A DNA stretch of 64,000 nucleotides from Cytophagales bacterium WSM2-2 (GTDB lineage Bacteria; Bacteroidota; Bacteroidia; Cytophagales; Cyclobacteriaceae): positions 2,840,001 to 2,904,000 of the forward strand of contig BNHL01000001.1 in assembly GCA_015472025.1 (NCBI GenBank), read 5' to 3'. The first letter of the stretch is position 1, and every line of letters starts with the position of its first letter. Position numbers and translations under genes: made by a program. Below are positions 18,201-27,266 of the stretch, piece by piece. Below the pieces are notes generated by a model that was not told the origin of the DNA, made no database searches, and saw only the letters and a program-made list of their open reading frames with translations.

Positions 18201-18437
18201 GGCGACAACATTAATGAAAAATGGGAAGTAGAGAACATCGATACATTTCCACAGTGTGCGATCTCTATTTTCGATGAGAAAGGACTCAAAGTATACGAGG
18301 CAAAACCCTATACCAATGCCTCCGGATGGGATGGTTCTTACAATGGAAAACTGCTACCAATCGGGGTCTATTATTACATCATCAAATGCGATGGTGACAC
18401 CAAGGCAAAAACGGGCAGTATCACGATTGTACGCTAA
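15267..18437 (+). CDS. T9SS-exported surface protein with IPT, FG-GAP, PKD and gliding-type C-terminal domains
   Basis: The 1056-residue protein has a signal peptide (about residues 1-18), an IPT/TIG-like beta-sandwich (about 20-95), and seven FG-GAP/VCBS-type repeats with Asp-rich turns: DFDGDSRLDV near 133, DINGDGLSDL 188, DLDGDGKPEV 236, DLNGDELADI 289, DIDGDGLPDI 345, DLDGDGKLDI 396 and DMDNDGKPDI 447. These likely bind calcium in a propeller. Ig-like modules follow, and a PKD domain with WTFGD near 765. The last 85 residues form a gliding-motility-associated (CHU_C) type B sorting domain with FFSPGNGD, WDGSYNGK and YYYIIK. It should be exported by T9SS and attached at the surface. It is likely an adhesin or matrix protein. 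Confidence 0.9.
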   Translation: MVRIALIALFVVMALVSEAQLVIHSVDKTFAAANELVSIKGSGFGSTAANLVVYFGGAKGTISSVSDQLLEVLTPFGTSFERITVFNKTTGLGAASPQPFFLNYGGTHGISNSNLKPQVDFFANSGLYDHCLCDFDGDSRLDVATANSTSNVISLLRNSSTPGSLSFIKTDVTVTTTGTIHTRCGDINGDGLSDLLVSEFNGSKLFLFRNTGGFSFNITTLTFAGRKLKRPEIADLDGDGKPEVIITDQGAGDIIVLPNISTTSTISFGPTKIIPVPGFASTDGISVIDLNGDELADIVIDQFQQGSGNIVVIKNSSTPGNINLSNQVTLTVPGTMVNVKLGDIDGDGLPDIVASILIGSNGINVLRNKSASDIQFGTPEPIAISSHLWGVDLGDLDGDGKLDIVLASVTDPTLTILNNNSTIGNIAFTISNIATTYVNREVRIADMDNDGKPDITFTSVDFLGNISSKVSIIRNASCMTPAVTPGGPLTICAGFPLRLNASVGGGITYQWFNNAVSIPGATSSFFDVTVGGNYTVVATAEGGSCVKTSNAVNVTVNVGPGLGTAAPTNNGPVCLKGTLQLNVADVGATQYKWRGPEGYTGTGVSPASVANFTYDNAGRYFLDVYSGTCIVQQASTVVDAVAFPSFRVATASTGLLCQGQNAALTLVPSASNVTYQWFEKTNGAISGQTSSSFTASASGNYFGKVTSTLYPACQPSVSDTVSIKVLNLPVPDFVLPSPSCAGQSLTFADQSTSDSQATVLRSWTFGDSGTATDVNPTHTYVAANSYPVKLTLSYTGGICSQSVTKPLSVQVAPPLSITAQGSVFAVCDGASITLTASAGFSSYAWSNSATGQSITVTSADTYTVTATAANSCVIKAAQVVTQLPTPVITISADPTLVDEGKPVQLSASGLANYAWSPGKTLTDSTSANTVAYPVVTTTYVVKGKAANGCSGEDSVTVNVKGENLVNKLKPTNFFSPGNGDNINEKWEVENIDTFPQCAISIFDEKGLKVYEAKPYTNASGWDGSYNGKLLPIGVYYYIIKCDGDTKAKTGSITIVR

Positions 18438-18659
18438 TTTCAATAAGCCATTTATCCCTCATTAGGTCGATTCAGCGACATAGCTAAGGACTTGGCGTTA
18501 CCTTAGGCTACAGGCAGAAATTCATTACAAAAAGGTTAGCCAAATCCATTGATTAGTAAGTAACTGAGGGGTCAATCAGACAGTAATAGTTTAGTAACTT
18601 TACATTAGTGACTTATATATTACATGGTCTGGGCCTCAAAGGATTACAACTTAACGCGC

Positions 18660-21600
18660 ATGAAAAAGATAGTTGGATTTGTAGGGCTGTTGGTCTTAAT
18701 CTCCTCCCTGGCCTTTAGCCAGGAGAGCAACTGTACGGATGGCATCGATAATGACGGTGATGGATTTATCGATTGTTATGATAGCGAATGTGCAGCGAAC
18801 GCTGCCTGCAAAGGCGGTTATGTAGGTAATGACGCCAACTGCGAAGCAAAACCATCCACATTCCCCAAGTTTTCGATGGCCCTCGATTGGGGTTCACCCA
18901 ACCAGGTAACAGATCACCTGACCAGGATTACCATCGGAGACCTTGATCGCGATGGAGTGCCCGAAGTAATAACGCTGAATAGTGTTACCGATAAGATCTA
19001 CATCCTTGATGGCAAAACGGGAGCCATTGAAAAATCCCTGACACCAGGTTACGATGTGCAGCGCGAAATGGTCATCGGCAATCTTAACAACGATAATTGT
19101 GCTGAACTTTTTACCTACGGGATCATCAGCAATGAACATTATATCATTTCTTACGACTGTAACTTCACTGAATTGTGGAGGACCAAGATTCGAGGTAACG
19201 TGGGAGGTACAGCCGGAGACCCCGTTCATTTTGGTATCGCTGATTTTGACGGAGATGGAAAAGTAGAATTATATGCTAAAGACATGATCCTGGATGCACA
19301 TACCGGAACGATCATTGTTGACAGCACTACAGATTGGACATATCTTAATGGAGGACCTGTTGCCGTTGATGTTTTGGGAACAGGTAATCTCCAATTAGTA
19401 ATTGGTTGCAGCATTTACACAGTAAGCCTCGGGACACGAGCTGCAGGAGCAGGCAGCATTACACTAGCTAAAAGCCGGAGTGAATATAAAACCCGCACCA
19501 ACCCTTCAAAAATAAACTACCACACGACCAGTGTTGCTGATTATAATTTGGATGGATTCATTGACGTCCTCGCCACCGGATCATATCAAACCTCAGATAA
19601 CAGTACGGCTTTCTTCTGGGATGTACATAACGATGTACTCACAGTTTATAATGATTACATCGCTGGGAACATCACCATCAATGGTTGCTCGGGTTCAACC
19701 GGAGCCTACTATGCCAAAGGGTGGCAGTCTGGAATGGGGCGCATTAATATCGGTGACCTGGATGGTGACGGAAAATTGAATGCATCTTACGTATCTGGAA
19801 AATTCCTATATGCATTGGACGACAAATTCAAACTCTTGTGGCGTAAAGACGTAAAGGAAGAAACTTCAGGTTATACCGGTTGTACATTGTTTGACTTCAA
19901 CGGTGATGGAAAATCAGAAGTGGTTTATCGTGATGAAAAATATTTGTACATCATCAACGGAACGGATGGCACGACTTATACTCAACAAACGTGTGTTTCG
20001 CGAACGAACAGGGAATACCCGATCGTTGCCGATGTGGATGCAGATGGAGCAACCGAGTTGTGTGTTACTTGCGGTTTTGATGATGTTTTAGCACAGACCA
20101 ATTTTTGTAACAATACTTATTATCAAAATGGACACGTGCGGATATTTCGTTCTGCAGCTGAGCCGTGGGTGCCTGCACGCAAACTCTGGAATCAGCACGG
20201 GTATTTCAATGTCAACATCAATGATGACCTGACTATTCCCCTTCATCAGCAAAATTCAGCGGCTGTATTTTCTACAGGGAATTGTACTACGGGGCCTAAC
20301 CGTCCTTTGAATTCATTCCTTAACCAGGCGCCCTTTATCAACTCGGCTGGTTGTCCCATTTATGCTTCACCAGATCTTAGTTATGTAACAGGCTCCTTGA
20401 AAATAAATCCGCCTACATGTCCTGACCAGAACTTCACGGCATCATTTCAAATCACTAACAAAGGGGATGTTCCGGTGACAGCCACATTGCCTATTACATT
20501 TTACAGCGGTGATCCTATGGCCGTAGGTGCAGTAAAACTAAACACCTACAACGTTAACCTTACTAACTTTATGCCGGGTGATACCTATACGGCTAACAAT
20601 GTTACAATTAACGGCCCGGGAACAAATTTCACGCTTTACGGTGTAGTCAATGATGCGGGTACAACCGTGCCGACACCGATCAAACTGCCGAATACAAACA
20701 TTATTGAATGTAATTACAACAACACCTTCTCAATGTCAGTGAAGCCATTGCCCTTCGCCCTGATGGCCGAAAAACTTGCCGACAACAGGCAATGCGGAGG
20801 CGTGCCTTCGCCTAACAATGGTGCTGTGGCAGCTTACCAGCTGGTAAGTGGTGTGAAGGTGACTGCACCGTACACATTCAACTGGTATAACTCCGGGAAA
20901 CCAATCAGTGGAGCACCAGCTTTTGTGGGAGCAATCTACACGGGCGTTCCGGCCGGCACATATACGGTCTATGCACAATCATTGACTTATGGTTGTGGAT
21001 CGGATACCATCAGTGTTGTCGTTCCGTTGGTCAACAACACGCCACCAAATATTCAGATCGTTCAAAATAAGAAAGCAACCAATTGCCAAAACCCGAATGC
21101 GGAATTGGAGGCTACCGTTAACAATGGTGTAAATCCTACAGACTTCACGTTTGCATGGTACGAGGGTAACACCATATTTTCTTCCCCGGTGATTGGCGTA
21201 AGTCCCATTGCTTCGAATCTAAAAGGAAACACGGCATACACGGTGCTGGTAACGCAGGTTTCTACAGGTTGCCAGAATACAAGTTCATTTACCGTTCCTG
21301 ACAACGCAGCTCTTGTTGTTGTCAATGCGACAGCGACAAGTGTAACGTGTTCGAACGCTCAGGCGAGTGTGTCAGCAGATGTGGGGGGGAATACTTCGAA
21401 CTATACTTTCAAGTGGTACAATGGCTCTGCGGTTAAACCCGTGGCCGATTTTACCGGACCGGTTTATAATAATGTTCCTCAAGGCTCGTACACCGTGGTA
21501 GCCACGGACAACAACTCCAGTTGTTCAAGCAGTCCACCTACCACAATTTCAGTAACGCAAACGGCACCCATCTCCGTCACTGCAGTGAAGTTAGCTGATC

Positions 21601-24600
21601 AAACTTCATGCGATCCAGCTGCTCCGAACGGGTCAGCTTCTGCCAATGTCGGAGGCGCAACATCTGGATATAGTTTCAAATGGTTTGCAGGACAGAACAC
21701 GCTTCCTGCAAATCAGGTTGCGACCACAAGCGCTGTTTCAAATTTTGCGCCAGGCGTTTACACCGTGCAAGCTACAGACAATGTCACCGGATGTGCGGAC
21801 ACAGACGAGGTCACAATCAAGAACATAATTGTTATACCAACAATCACCGCCACCACAGCTGATGCGGATCATTGTGTTCCTTACAATGGCAAGGTTACTG
21901 TAAGTGTGTCAGCAGGTGTGCCGGCTGACTATACGTTCTCCTGGTATAATGGATCAACTGTAAAGGTCGCCACGGACTATGCTAATACTACAAATATTCT
22001 TTCAACTCTTGCACCCGGTACCTATACCGTGCAAGCAATAAATACGATACTGAAATGTCCTGCTACCGCAATCACGGCAACGGTGCTTGACAAATCCCCG
22101 GCTATTTCAATGACGTTGAATAACACAGTGACGATTTATCCATCGGATTGCAACAACCCAACAGGAACATTGGGTGTGCAAGTCACTGAGAATCCGAATT
22201 TGAATACCTTGGGCTATACGGTTAATTGGTACTCAGGAGGTCTGCCTGCAACTGGTTCTATTCTATTCACAGAGAATGTGGCAACCAGCCCTGGCACAAC
22301 GATACTTTCAGGAATTTCAACGGGACATTACACCGTAGTAGCAACCGATAAAAACAGTGGTTGTTTTGGAAGTCAGGATTTTGCCTTGCCGTTTGCGAAC
22401 AGCCACAAACTTGACACGATCTCTCATGTTAATGTGAATACTTGTATTCCCGGTAATAACGGAAGCGTCTCAATGAAGTTGACGACTTCAACGCCTACGC
22501 CTCCTTTTGTTGAGGGAGACTATACAATAAAAGTCTACCAGGGAAGCAATGATACCGGTGCCCCCATTGAAACCATTAACGGTGTTACTGGTCAGCCGAA
22601 CTACGCTACTTCAGTACCGATGACTCCCGGGTTTTATACAATAGTTGCCATCTGTACTAACGCGGCACGCTCTACCGTGGGATGTAAAGTATATGGTCCA
22701 TCGATTTATATTAAGCAAAAGGCGGTGAACCCGGTGATAAGTGCTACTTCACAGAATTCAAATACGAACTGTGGAGGTGCAACTCCAAACGGAAGTATCA
22801 CCGTGGGTGCCGATGCTGCTCCGGCAACCAATTACACATTCGCGTGGTTTAACGGAACGAATACGGCAACTCCGCTTGCTTTGCCTGGAACGACCGGAGG
22901 CGTCAACGGTGAGATGGCGCAGAATTTGGCCAAGGGTTCCTATACTGTGAAAGTGACGAATACAACTGCAACCTCTACCGGGTGTTTCTCCATAATGACT
23001 TACAATCTTTTTGACAATACACCTGTACAATCATTATCTGCGGCCAACTTGACCTTAACAGCTCAGAAGCTTTGTGCGAGTCCCCCCGACGGATCTGCAA
23101 CCGTAAATAGCGTGACCGAAAACGGTGCTTCAGTGCCAACCGCAGGTTATTCCTTCCAGTGGTTTGATTCATCAATGACGCCTTTCGGTGGGAACGGAAC
23201 ATCGCAAACAGGTCTGAGTGCGGGCACTTATTATTTGAAGGCAACCAACACAACAAATAATTGTTCTACTGCTACACCGGTTCAGTTTGTGGTTGATGAT
23301 CAAATCAAAGGATCAGTCAATGTCGCTTTGTTCAGATTTACGGAACCTACCCGTTGCTTTCAACCAGCCAATACACCAGGAACATTGCGATCAATTGCTT
23401 CGGGTAACAGCACCACAGGCTATAGCTATAAATGGTATTTGGGTACCTCTGCCAGTGGCTCGGTACTTTCTGTGATTGACTCGATCACCAATATCTCAAT
23501 CACACCTCCGGCTACATTCATTGACTACACAGTGGAGGTGACGAACAACTCCAATCAATGTAAAGTCACAGACACCTATCGACTTGTCAATAAAATCTAC
23601 ACAGTGCCCTTGAGTGCATCAGCATCCACACTGACGAATTGCACACCGCTGAACGGTACTGTGATTGGCACGGTGACTAATGGTTATCTTTTGAATTACA
23701 GTTACAACTGGTACAGAGGTAAAACAGCTACTGGCATTGCGAATTATTTTGTTCGTCAGGTGCTAGCCCTAGACACTGGATATTACACCGTGGTTGCAAA
23801 GGACAAGGCGGATTCAGTATTCTGTCAGTCTGCTCCACAGACAGTTCATGTAGATGATCAACGAATTTACACCGCACCGATTGCGATTCAGATTTCACCG
23901 TTGACCAATTGTGACGTGGCACGCCCTAATGGTGTGGCCTCTGCCAGCGTGCAAGGCAACGTAATAGACTACGACTTCAAATGGTATACGGGAAATAACA
24001 CCGCAGTCCCACCGATTTATACAGGCGCGGAAATCTCAGGACTCAATGATGTTTTGTATACGGTCATTGCTACCAACCGGATTACGCTATGCCCGAGTAC
24101 AAGCACAATTAAGATTAGCAATGCACAAGTCACTGTTCCTCCTCCCGATCTGACAGTGCTCTCTAATGTGACCAGTTGTGCTACCGACAATGGTGCAATC
24201 AGTGCCTCGGTTGCGGGAAATACAAAAGACTATGTTTTCCATTGGTACATTGGTTCAGTAGTAAAAGCGACTCGCGATTTTACAGGTGAAATTTTCCAAG
24301 CCATTCCGAAAGGTTTTTATACGGCAACTGACTCCAGCAGGATCACCGGTTGTGTATCTGGCCCGACCACGGGAGAAGTAAAAACCGAAACACTTGATCC
24401 TCAATTTCACATCCTTATTCAGTCAGCGAGTTGCGGACAACCCAATGGAAGAGCAGAAGTAGTCATCGACAATGATGCTTCAATTGAAAGTGTGGCATGG
24501 GATGTTAATGGTACAATCCTAAAGGGACCCGTACTCACGAATGTTGAGGCAGGAACATACACAGTGACGGTCACAACCACGTTGGGTTGTACGGCTTCGA

Positions 24601-24911
24601 GTACTTTCCTCATTGAGAACGACATCCGACCATTCAATGGATTATCGCGTAATCGTGACGGACAAAACGAAGTCTTCTATATTGACTGCATACAAAACTA
24701 TCCGAACAACGTAGTGAAAATATTTAATCGTGCAGGAACATTGGTTTACCAGAATGACGGCTACAATAACCTCGATGTTGTGTTTGACGGACATTCAAAC
24801 AGGGGAGTAAGCCCGCTGGGCAATATGCTTCCGGATGGAACCTACTATTATATTATAGACCGGGGTAATGGAACCCGGCCCATGGCAGGTTATATAGAAA
24901 TCGTTAAATAG
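18660..24911 (+). CDS. giant T9SS-exported adhesin with FG-GAP, CARDB-like and 14 Cys-bearing Ig-like repeats
   Basis: This protein of about 2083 residues starts at ATG 18660 (the frame is open from 18624, but the signal peptide MKKIVGFVGLLVLISS starts here). A calcium-binding DNDGDGFIDCYD motif opens the mature part. FG-GAP repeats cover about residues 90-470. A CARDB-like beta-sandwich sits near 575-695. At about 700-1985 come 14 Ig-like repeats, each with a YxFxWYxG strand and most with one Cys near each end. The last 95 residues are a CHU_C-type gliding C-terminal domain (LPDGTYYYIID). A SprB-like surface adhesin is likely. It is 18 bases from the PorP/SprF gene. Confidence 0.9.
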   Translation: MKKIVGFVGLLVLISSLAFSQESNCTDGIDNDGDGFIDCYDSECAANAACKGGYVGNDANCEAKPSTFPKFSMALDWGSPNQVTDHLTRITIGDLDRDGVPEVITLNSVTDKIYILDGKTGAIEKSLTPGYDVQREMVIGNLNNDNCAELFTYGIISNEHYIISYDCNFTELWRTKIRGNVGGTAGDPVHFGIADFDGDGKVELYAKDMILDAHTGTIIVDSTTDWTYLNGGPVAVDVLGTGNLQLVIGCSIYTVSLGTRAAGAGSITLAKSRSEYKTRTNPSKINYHTTSVADYNLDGFIDVLATGSYQTSDNSTAFFWDVHNDVLTVYNDYIAGNITINGCSGSTGAYYAKGWQSGMGRINIGDLDGDGKLNASYVSGKFLYALDDKFKLLWRKDVKEETSGYTGCTLFDFNGDGKSEVVYRDEKYLYIINGTDGTTYTQQTCVSRTNREYPIVADVDADGATELCVTCGFDDVLAQTNFCNNTYYQNGHVRIFRSAAEPWVPARKLWNQHGYFNVNINDDLTIPLHQQNSAAVFSTGNCTTGPNRPLNSFLNQAPFINSAGCPIYASPDLSYVTGSLKINPPTCPDQNFTASFQITNKGDVPVTATLPITFYSGDPMAVGAVKLNTYNVNLTNFMPGDTYTANNVTINGPGTNFTLYGVVNDAGTTVPTPIKLPNTNIIECNYNNTFSMSVKPLPFALMAEKLADNRQCGGVPSPNNGAVAAYQLVSGVKVTAPYTFNWYNSGKPISGAPAFVGAIYTGVPAGTYTVYAQSLTYGCGSDTISVVVPLVNNTPPNIQIVQNKKATNCQNPNAELEATVNNGVNPTDFTFAWYEGNTIFSSPVIGVSPIASNLKGNTAYTVLVTQVSTGCQNTSSFTVPDNAALVVVNATATSVTCSNAQASVSADVGGNTSNYTFKWYNGSAVKPVADFTGPVYNNVPQGSYTVVATDNNSSCSSSPPTTISVTQTAPISVTAVKLADQTSCDPAAPNGSASANVGGATSGYSFKWFAGQNTLPANQVATTSAVSNFAPGVYTVQATDNVTGCADTDEVTIKNIIVIPTITATTADADHCVPYNGKVTVSVSAGVPADYTFSWYNGSTVKVATDYANTTNILSTLAPGTYTVQAINTILKCPATAITATVLDKSPAISMTLNNTVTIYPSDCNNPTGTLGVQVTENPNLNTLGYTVNWYSGGLPATGSILFTENVATSPGTTILSGISTGHYTVVATDKNSGCFGSQDFALPFANSHKLDTISHVNVNTCIPGNNGSVSMKLTTSTPTPPFVEGDYTIKVYQGSNDTGAPIETINGVTGQPNYATSVPMTPGFYTIVAICTNAARSTVGCKVYGPSIYIKQKAVNPVISATSQNSNTNCGGATPNGSITVGADAAPATNYTFAWFNGTNTATPLALPGTTGGVNGEMAQNLAKGSYTVKVTNTTATSTGCFSIMTYNLFDNTPVQSLSAANLTLTAQKLCASPPDGSATVNSVTENGASVPTAGYSFQWFDSSMTPFGGNGTSQTGLSAGTYYLKATNTTNNCSTATPVQFVVDDQIKGSVNVALFRFTEPTRCFQPANTPGTLRSIASGNSTTGYSYKWYLGTSASGSVLSVIDSITNISITPPATFIDYTVEVTNNSNQCKVTDTYRLVNKIYTVPLSASASTLTNCTPLNGTVIGTVTNGYLLNYSYNWYRGKTATGIANYFVRQVLALDTGYYTVVAKDKADSVFCQSAPQTVHVDDQRIYTAPIAIQISPLTNCDVARPNGVASASVQGNVIDYDFKWYTGNNTAVPPIYTGAEISGLNDVLYTVIATNRITLCPSTSTIKISNAQVTVPPPDLTVLSNVTSCATDNGAISASVAGNTKDYVFHWYIGSVVKATRDFTGEIFQAIPKGFYTATDSSRITGCVSGPTTGEVKTETLDPQFHILIQSASCGQPNGRAEVVIDNDASIESVAWDVNGTILKGPVLTNVEAGTYTVTVTTTLGCTASSTFLIENDIRPFNGLSRNRDGQNEVFYIDCIQNYPNNVVKIFNRAGTLVYQNDGYNNLDVVFDGHSNRGVSPLGNMLPDGTYYYIIDRGNGTRPMAGYIEIVK
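20750..24620 (+). repeat. tandem Ig-like repeat region within the giant adhesin
   Basis: About 14 repeats of roughly 80-95 codons can be traced by a central aromatic strand such as YTFNWY, FTFAWY, YSFKWF, YSYNWY and YDFKWY. Each typically opens with a Cys (TSCDPAAP, DHCVPYN, TNCGGAT) and ends with another (TGCAD, LKCPA, TGCFS). The DNA repeats have diverged, unlike the MBG repeats, suggesting older duplications. Confidence 0.85.
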
Positions 24912-24929
24912 ACTTACAGCCCAACCCCA

Positions 24930-25865
24930 ATGACCCGACTAGGCTATTTTTTGATTCTGATAGGAATCGGTGTAACTGCCGAAGCTCAGCAAACACCTGT
25001 TTTTAGTCAATACTATTTTAATGAACTCGTGATCAATCCGGCTTATGCCGGAAGTCATGTGCAGCTGAGTGCCACGTCTATGTACCGGAACCAATGGGTA
25101 AACATGCCCGGTGCCCCGAAGACTTACCTGTTTAGCGCACACACATCATTGCTGCATGATAAGATTGGCGTGGGGATGATGATCAACGTGGATAATATCG
25201 GAAGCTATTCCAATAAGAATCTTTATCTCAGCTATGCCTATTTTTTGAAATATCCGAAGTCAACACTTTCGCTCGGCCTCCAGGCGGGATTCGATTTTAT
25301 TGGAGCGGATTTCAGTAAATTGGATTTGCAAAACCCCGGCGATCTTTCTTTTATTCCAGTCAACGCGTTCAGACCGAATATTGGAACAGGCCTTTACTAC
25401 AAGCGTAAAAATTTCTTTGCCGGTTTTTCTGTGCCGATGTTGATCAACAATAAAGTTGATTATACGGACGCCAATGCAGTAGCTGCACAGATCCAGCAAG
25501 CCAGATATTACTTTCTGAGGGCTGGAGGAATCTTTCCGATCAACAAAATGAATACAGTGCAGTTCAATCCTTCATTCATGCTTCGATCACAAGAAGGTCA
25601 GGCACTGGCATTAGACTTGAACGCAGCCTTTGTTTTCTATGAGGTTTGCAGTGCCGGAGTTTCGTATCGTACTGTAGATGCCGTGATTACATTTGTAGAA
25701 TTGAAGCTAAGCGATAAGATTCACGTAGCCTATTCTTACGACTGGACTACTTCGCCTCTCAATACTTTTTCTTACGGCACTCATGAATTCATGATCAACT
25801 TCCGCACACGGATTCGCGACATCCACAAAAATCTGGAGTGTCCTTCATTTTACGGGTACAAGTAA
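24930..25865 (+). CDS. PorP/SprF-family outer-membrane protein
   Basis: The 311-residue product has a signal peptide (cleavage near AEA-QQ) followed directly by FSQYYFNELVINPAYAG, the defining PorP/SprF start, then SATSMYRNQWVNMPGAP and a beta-barrel that ends with HEFMINFRTR. SprF is needed to move the adhesin SprB to the surface in Flavobacterium, and the gene here follows a giant SprB-like gene by 18 bases. A similar role for the preceding protein is a fair inference. It has no SPOR tail, unlike the PorP at 13914. No terminator is seen in the 178 bases to nuoA. Confidence 0.92.
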   Translation: MTRLGYFLILIGIGVTAEAQQTPVFSQYYFNELVINPAYAGSHVQLSATSMYRNQWVNMPGAPKTYLFSAHTSLLHDKIGVGMMINVDNIGSYSNKNLYLSYAYFLKYPKSTLSLGLQAGFDFIGADFSKLDLQNPGDLSFIPVNAFRPNIGTGLYYKRKNFFAGFSVPMLINNKVDYTDANAVAAQIQQARYYFLRAGGIFPINKMNTVQFNPSFMLRSQEGQALALDLNAAFVFYEVCSAGVSYRTVDAVITFVELKLSDKIHVAYSYDWTTSPLNTFSYGTHEFMINFRTRIRDIHKNLECPSFYGYK

Positions 25866-26028
25866 TCCCCAATTAAGTAACAATCGCGAAATATTTACAC
25901 CACTTCTTTTTGTTTTCTCACTAAAAAGCATACCTTCAAAATGTTGTTCTAAAAGCACCCGCGACTAACACGGATGCAAGCGTTACATTTTTTTATTGGG
26001 TTTTTGAGTTGTACTAAAAAAATTTGCT

Positions 26029-26033
26029 GGAGG
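26029..26033 (+). promoter_or_regulatory. strong Shine-Dalgarno sequence supporting the TTG start of nuoA
   Basis: GGAGG lies 10 bases before TTG 26044. Strong sites like this are rare in Bacteroidota, and this one decides the start of nuoA, since no in-frame ATG is available upstream. Confidence 0.55.
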
Positions 26034-26043
26034 CAAATCTGTT

Positions 26044-26481
26044 TTGGGAAGTTCAAACGACAATACTGTTTTGTGGCCGCTTGTTGTATATGGCGCAATC
26101 GTATGTACTCTGATTGGAGCCATGCTGGGACTCTCCTATGTATTAGGAGGGCGTCACAAGGATCGTGCGACCAATGAGCCTTACGAAGGTGGAATCATAA
26201 GCGAGGGATCAGCCCGGCTTCGCTTTTCATCACAATTTTATATGATCGCCATGCTCTTCGTCATCTTTGACGTAGAGACGATTTTCATTTTCACCTGGGC
26301 CATCGCTTTTCGCGAATTGGGATGGCTGGGCTTTGCAGGGGTGGTAACTTTTATCATACTCCTTGTTATAGTGTTAATCTACGAGTGGCGCAATGGCGCA
26401 CTTGATTTCGGTCCCGATGGAAAGAAGATTTTAAAAGCGTATAAGAAAATAATAAAAGAAGAGAAAATTGAAAGCACGTGA
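26044..26481 (+). CDS. nuoA: NADH-quinone oxidoreductase subunit A
   Basis: The 145-residue membrane protein is complex I subunit A. It has a first helix (residues 8-33), a loop with NEPYEGGIISEGSARLRFSSQ (the ExG-type loop near the quinone site), then FYMIAMLFVIFDVETIFIF with the conserved Asp and Glu, and a third helix. A charged C-terminal tail follows. It starts with TTG at 26044, preceded by GGAGG. It is the first gene of the operon that runs to nuoN. The 178 bases upstream carry no certain promoter. Confidence 0.95.
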   Translation: MGSSNDNTVLWPLVVYGAIVCTLIGAMLGLSYVLGGRHKDRATNEPYEGGIISEGSARLRFSSQFYMIAMLFVIFDVETIFIFTWAIAFRELGWLGFAGVVTFIILLVIVLIYEWRNGALDFGPDGKKILKAYKKIIKEEKIEST

Positions 26482-26508
26482 AACGGCTAACAAATAAAAG
26501 ATGAACAC

Positions 26509-27147
26509 ATGAAATGGTGGTTAAGTAAAGCACAAGAGCCTGTTAGCGCTATACAGGGAAACGGCTCAATGGAAGAAGCCGTCCGCCAGAGCATTGTGCT
26601 TAGCACAGTTCATGATCTTCTCAGATGGGGCCGCAAAAATTCAATGTGGCCCTTTCATTTTGGTCTCTCCTGTTGTTTCGTAGAGATGGCTACCAGCATG
26701 ACCCCGAAGTATGATGTGGCCCGGTTTGGCGCTGAGGTGATTCGGGGTACGCCCCGTGAAGCTGATGTCATGATCATTGCAGGGACAGTCTTCATAAAAA
26801 TGGCGCCAATTATCAAGAGACTTCATGAACAAATGATGGAGCCTCGTTGGGTAATTTCTATGGGTTCATGTGCCAACTCCGGAGGCATGTACGATATCTA
26901 TAGTGTTGTGCAGGGAGTTGACAAATTCTTACCGGTGGACGTTTATGTGCCCGGCTGCCCGCCACGTCCCGATGCATTTATGGAAGGACTTACCTTGTTG
27001 CAGGCCCGGGTTGGTAAAGAAACGCGCCCTTTAAGTTGGACCATCGGAGATCAAGGAATTATCAGACCTGAAAAAATTTCGATGAAAGACAAAAAGCATG
27101 AACAACGGATGCAGATGACTGACTTCCGTTCGCCTGATGAAATTTGA
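26509..27147 (+). CDS. nuoB: NADH-quinone oxidoreductase subunit B
   Basis: The 212-residue soluble subunit holds the N2 iron-sulfur cluster, the last electron carrier before quinone. The cluster ligands are visible: a Cys pair in [10 protein letters not shown] at about residue 49, Cys in GSCANSGG near 117 and Cys in VPGCPPRPD near 148. The N-terminus and a lysine-rich C-terminal tail are longer than in E. coli. It follows nuoA by 27 bases, and nuoCD follows after 119 bases without a gene. Confidence 0.97.
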   Translation: MKWWLSKAQEPVSAIQGNGSMEEAVRQSIVLSTVHDLLRWGRKNSMWPFHFGLSCCFVEMATSMTPKYDVARFGAEVIRGTPREADVMIIAGTVFIKMAPIIKRLHEQMMEPRWVISMGSCANSGGMYDIYSVVQGVDKFLPVDVYVPGCPPRPDAFMEGLTLLQARVGKETRPLSWTIGDQGIIRPEKISMKDKKHEQRMQMTDFRSPDEI

Positions 27148-27266
27148 ATTTTGAAATATCGACTACAGATACTAAAGCACTTTGTTCTATTTTTTTGAGG
27201 TATGCACGATTGAGTAGGTGATTAGGAAGTTTTAGGGACTTGTTCTAGCTCTGGATTGTTTTGACC

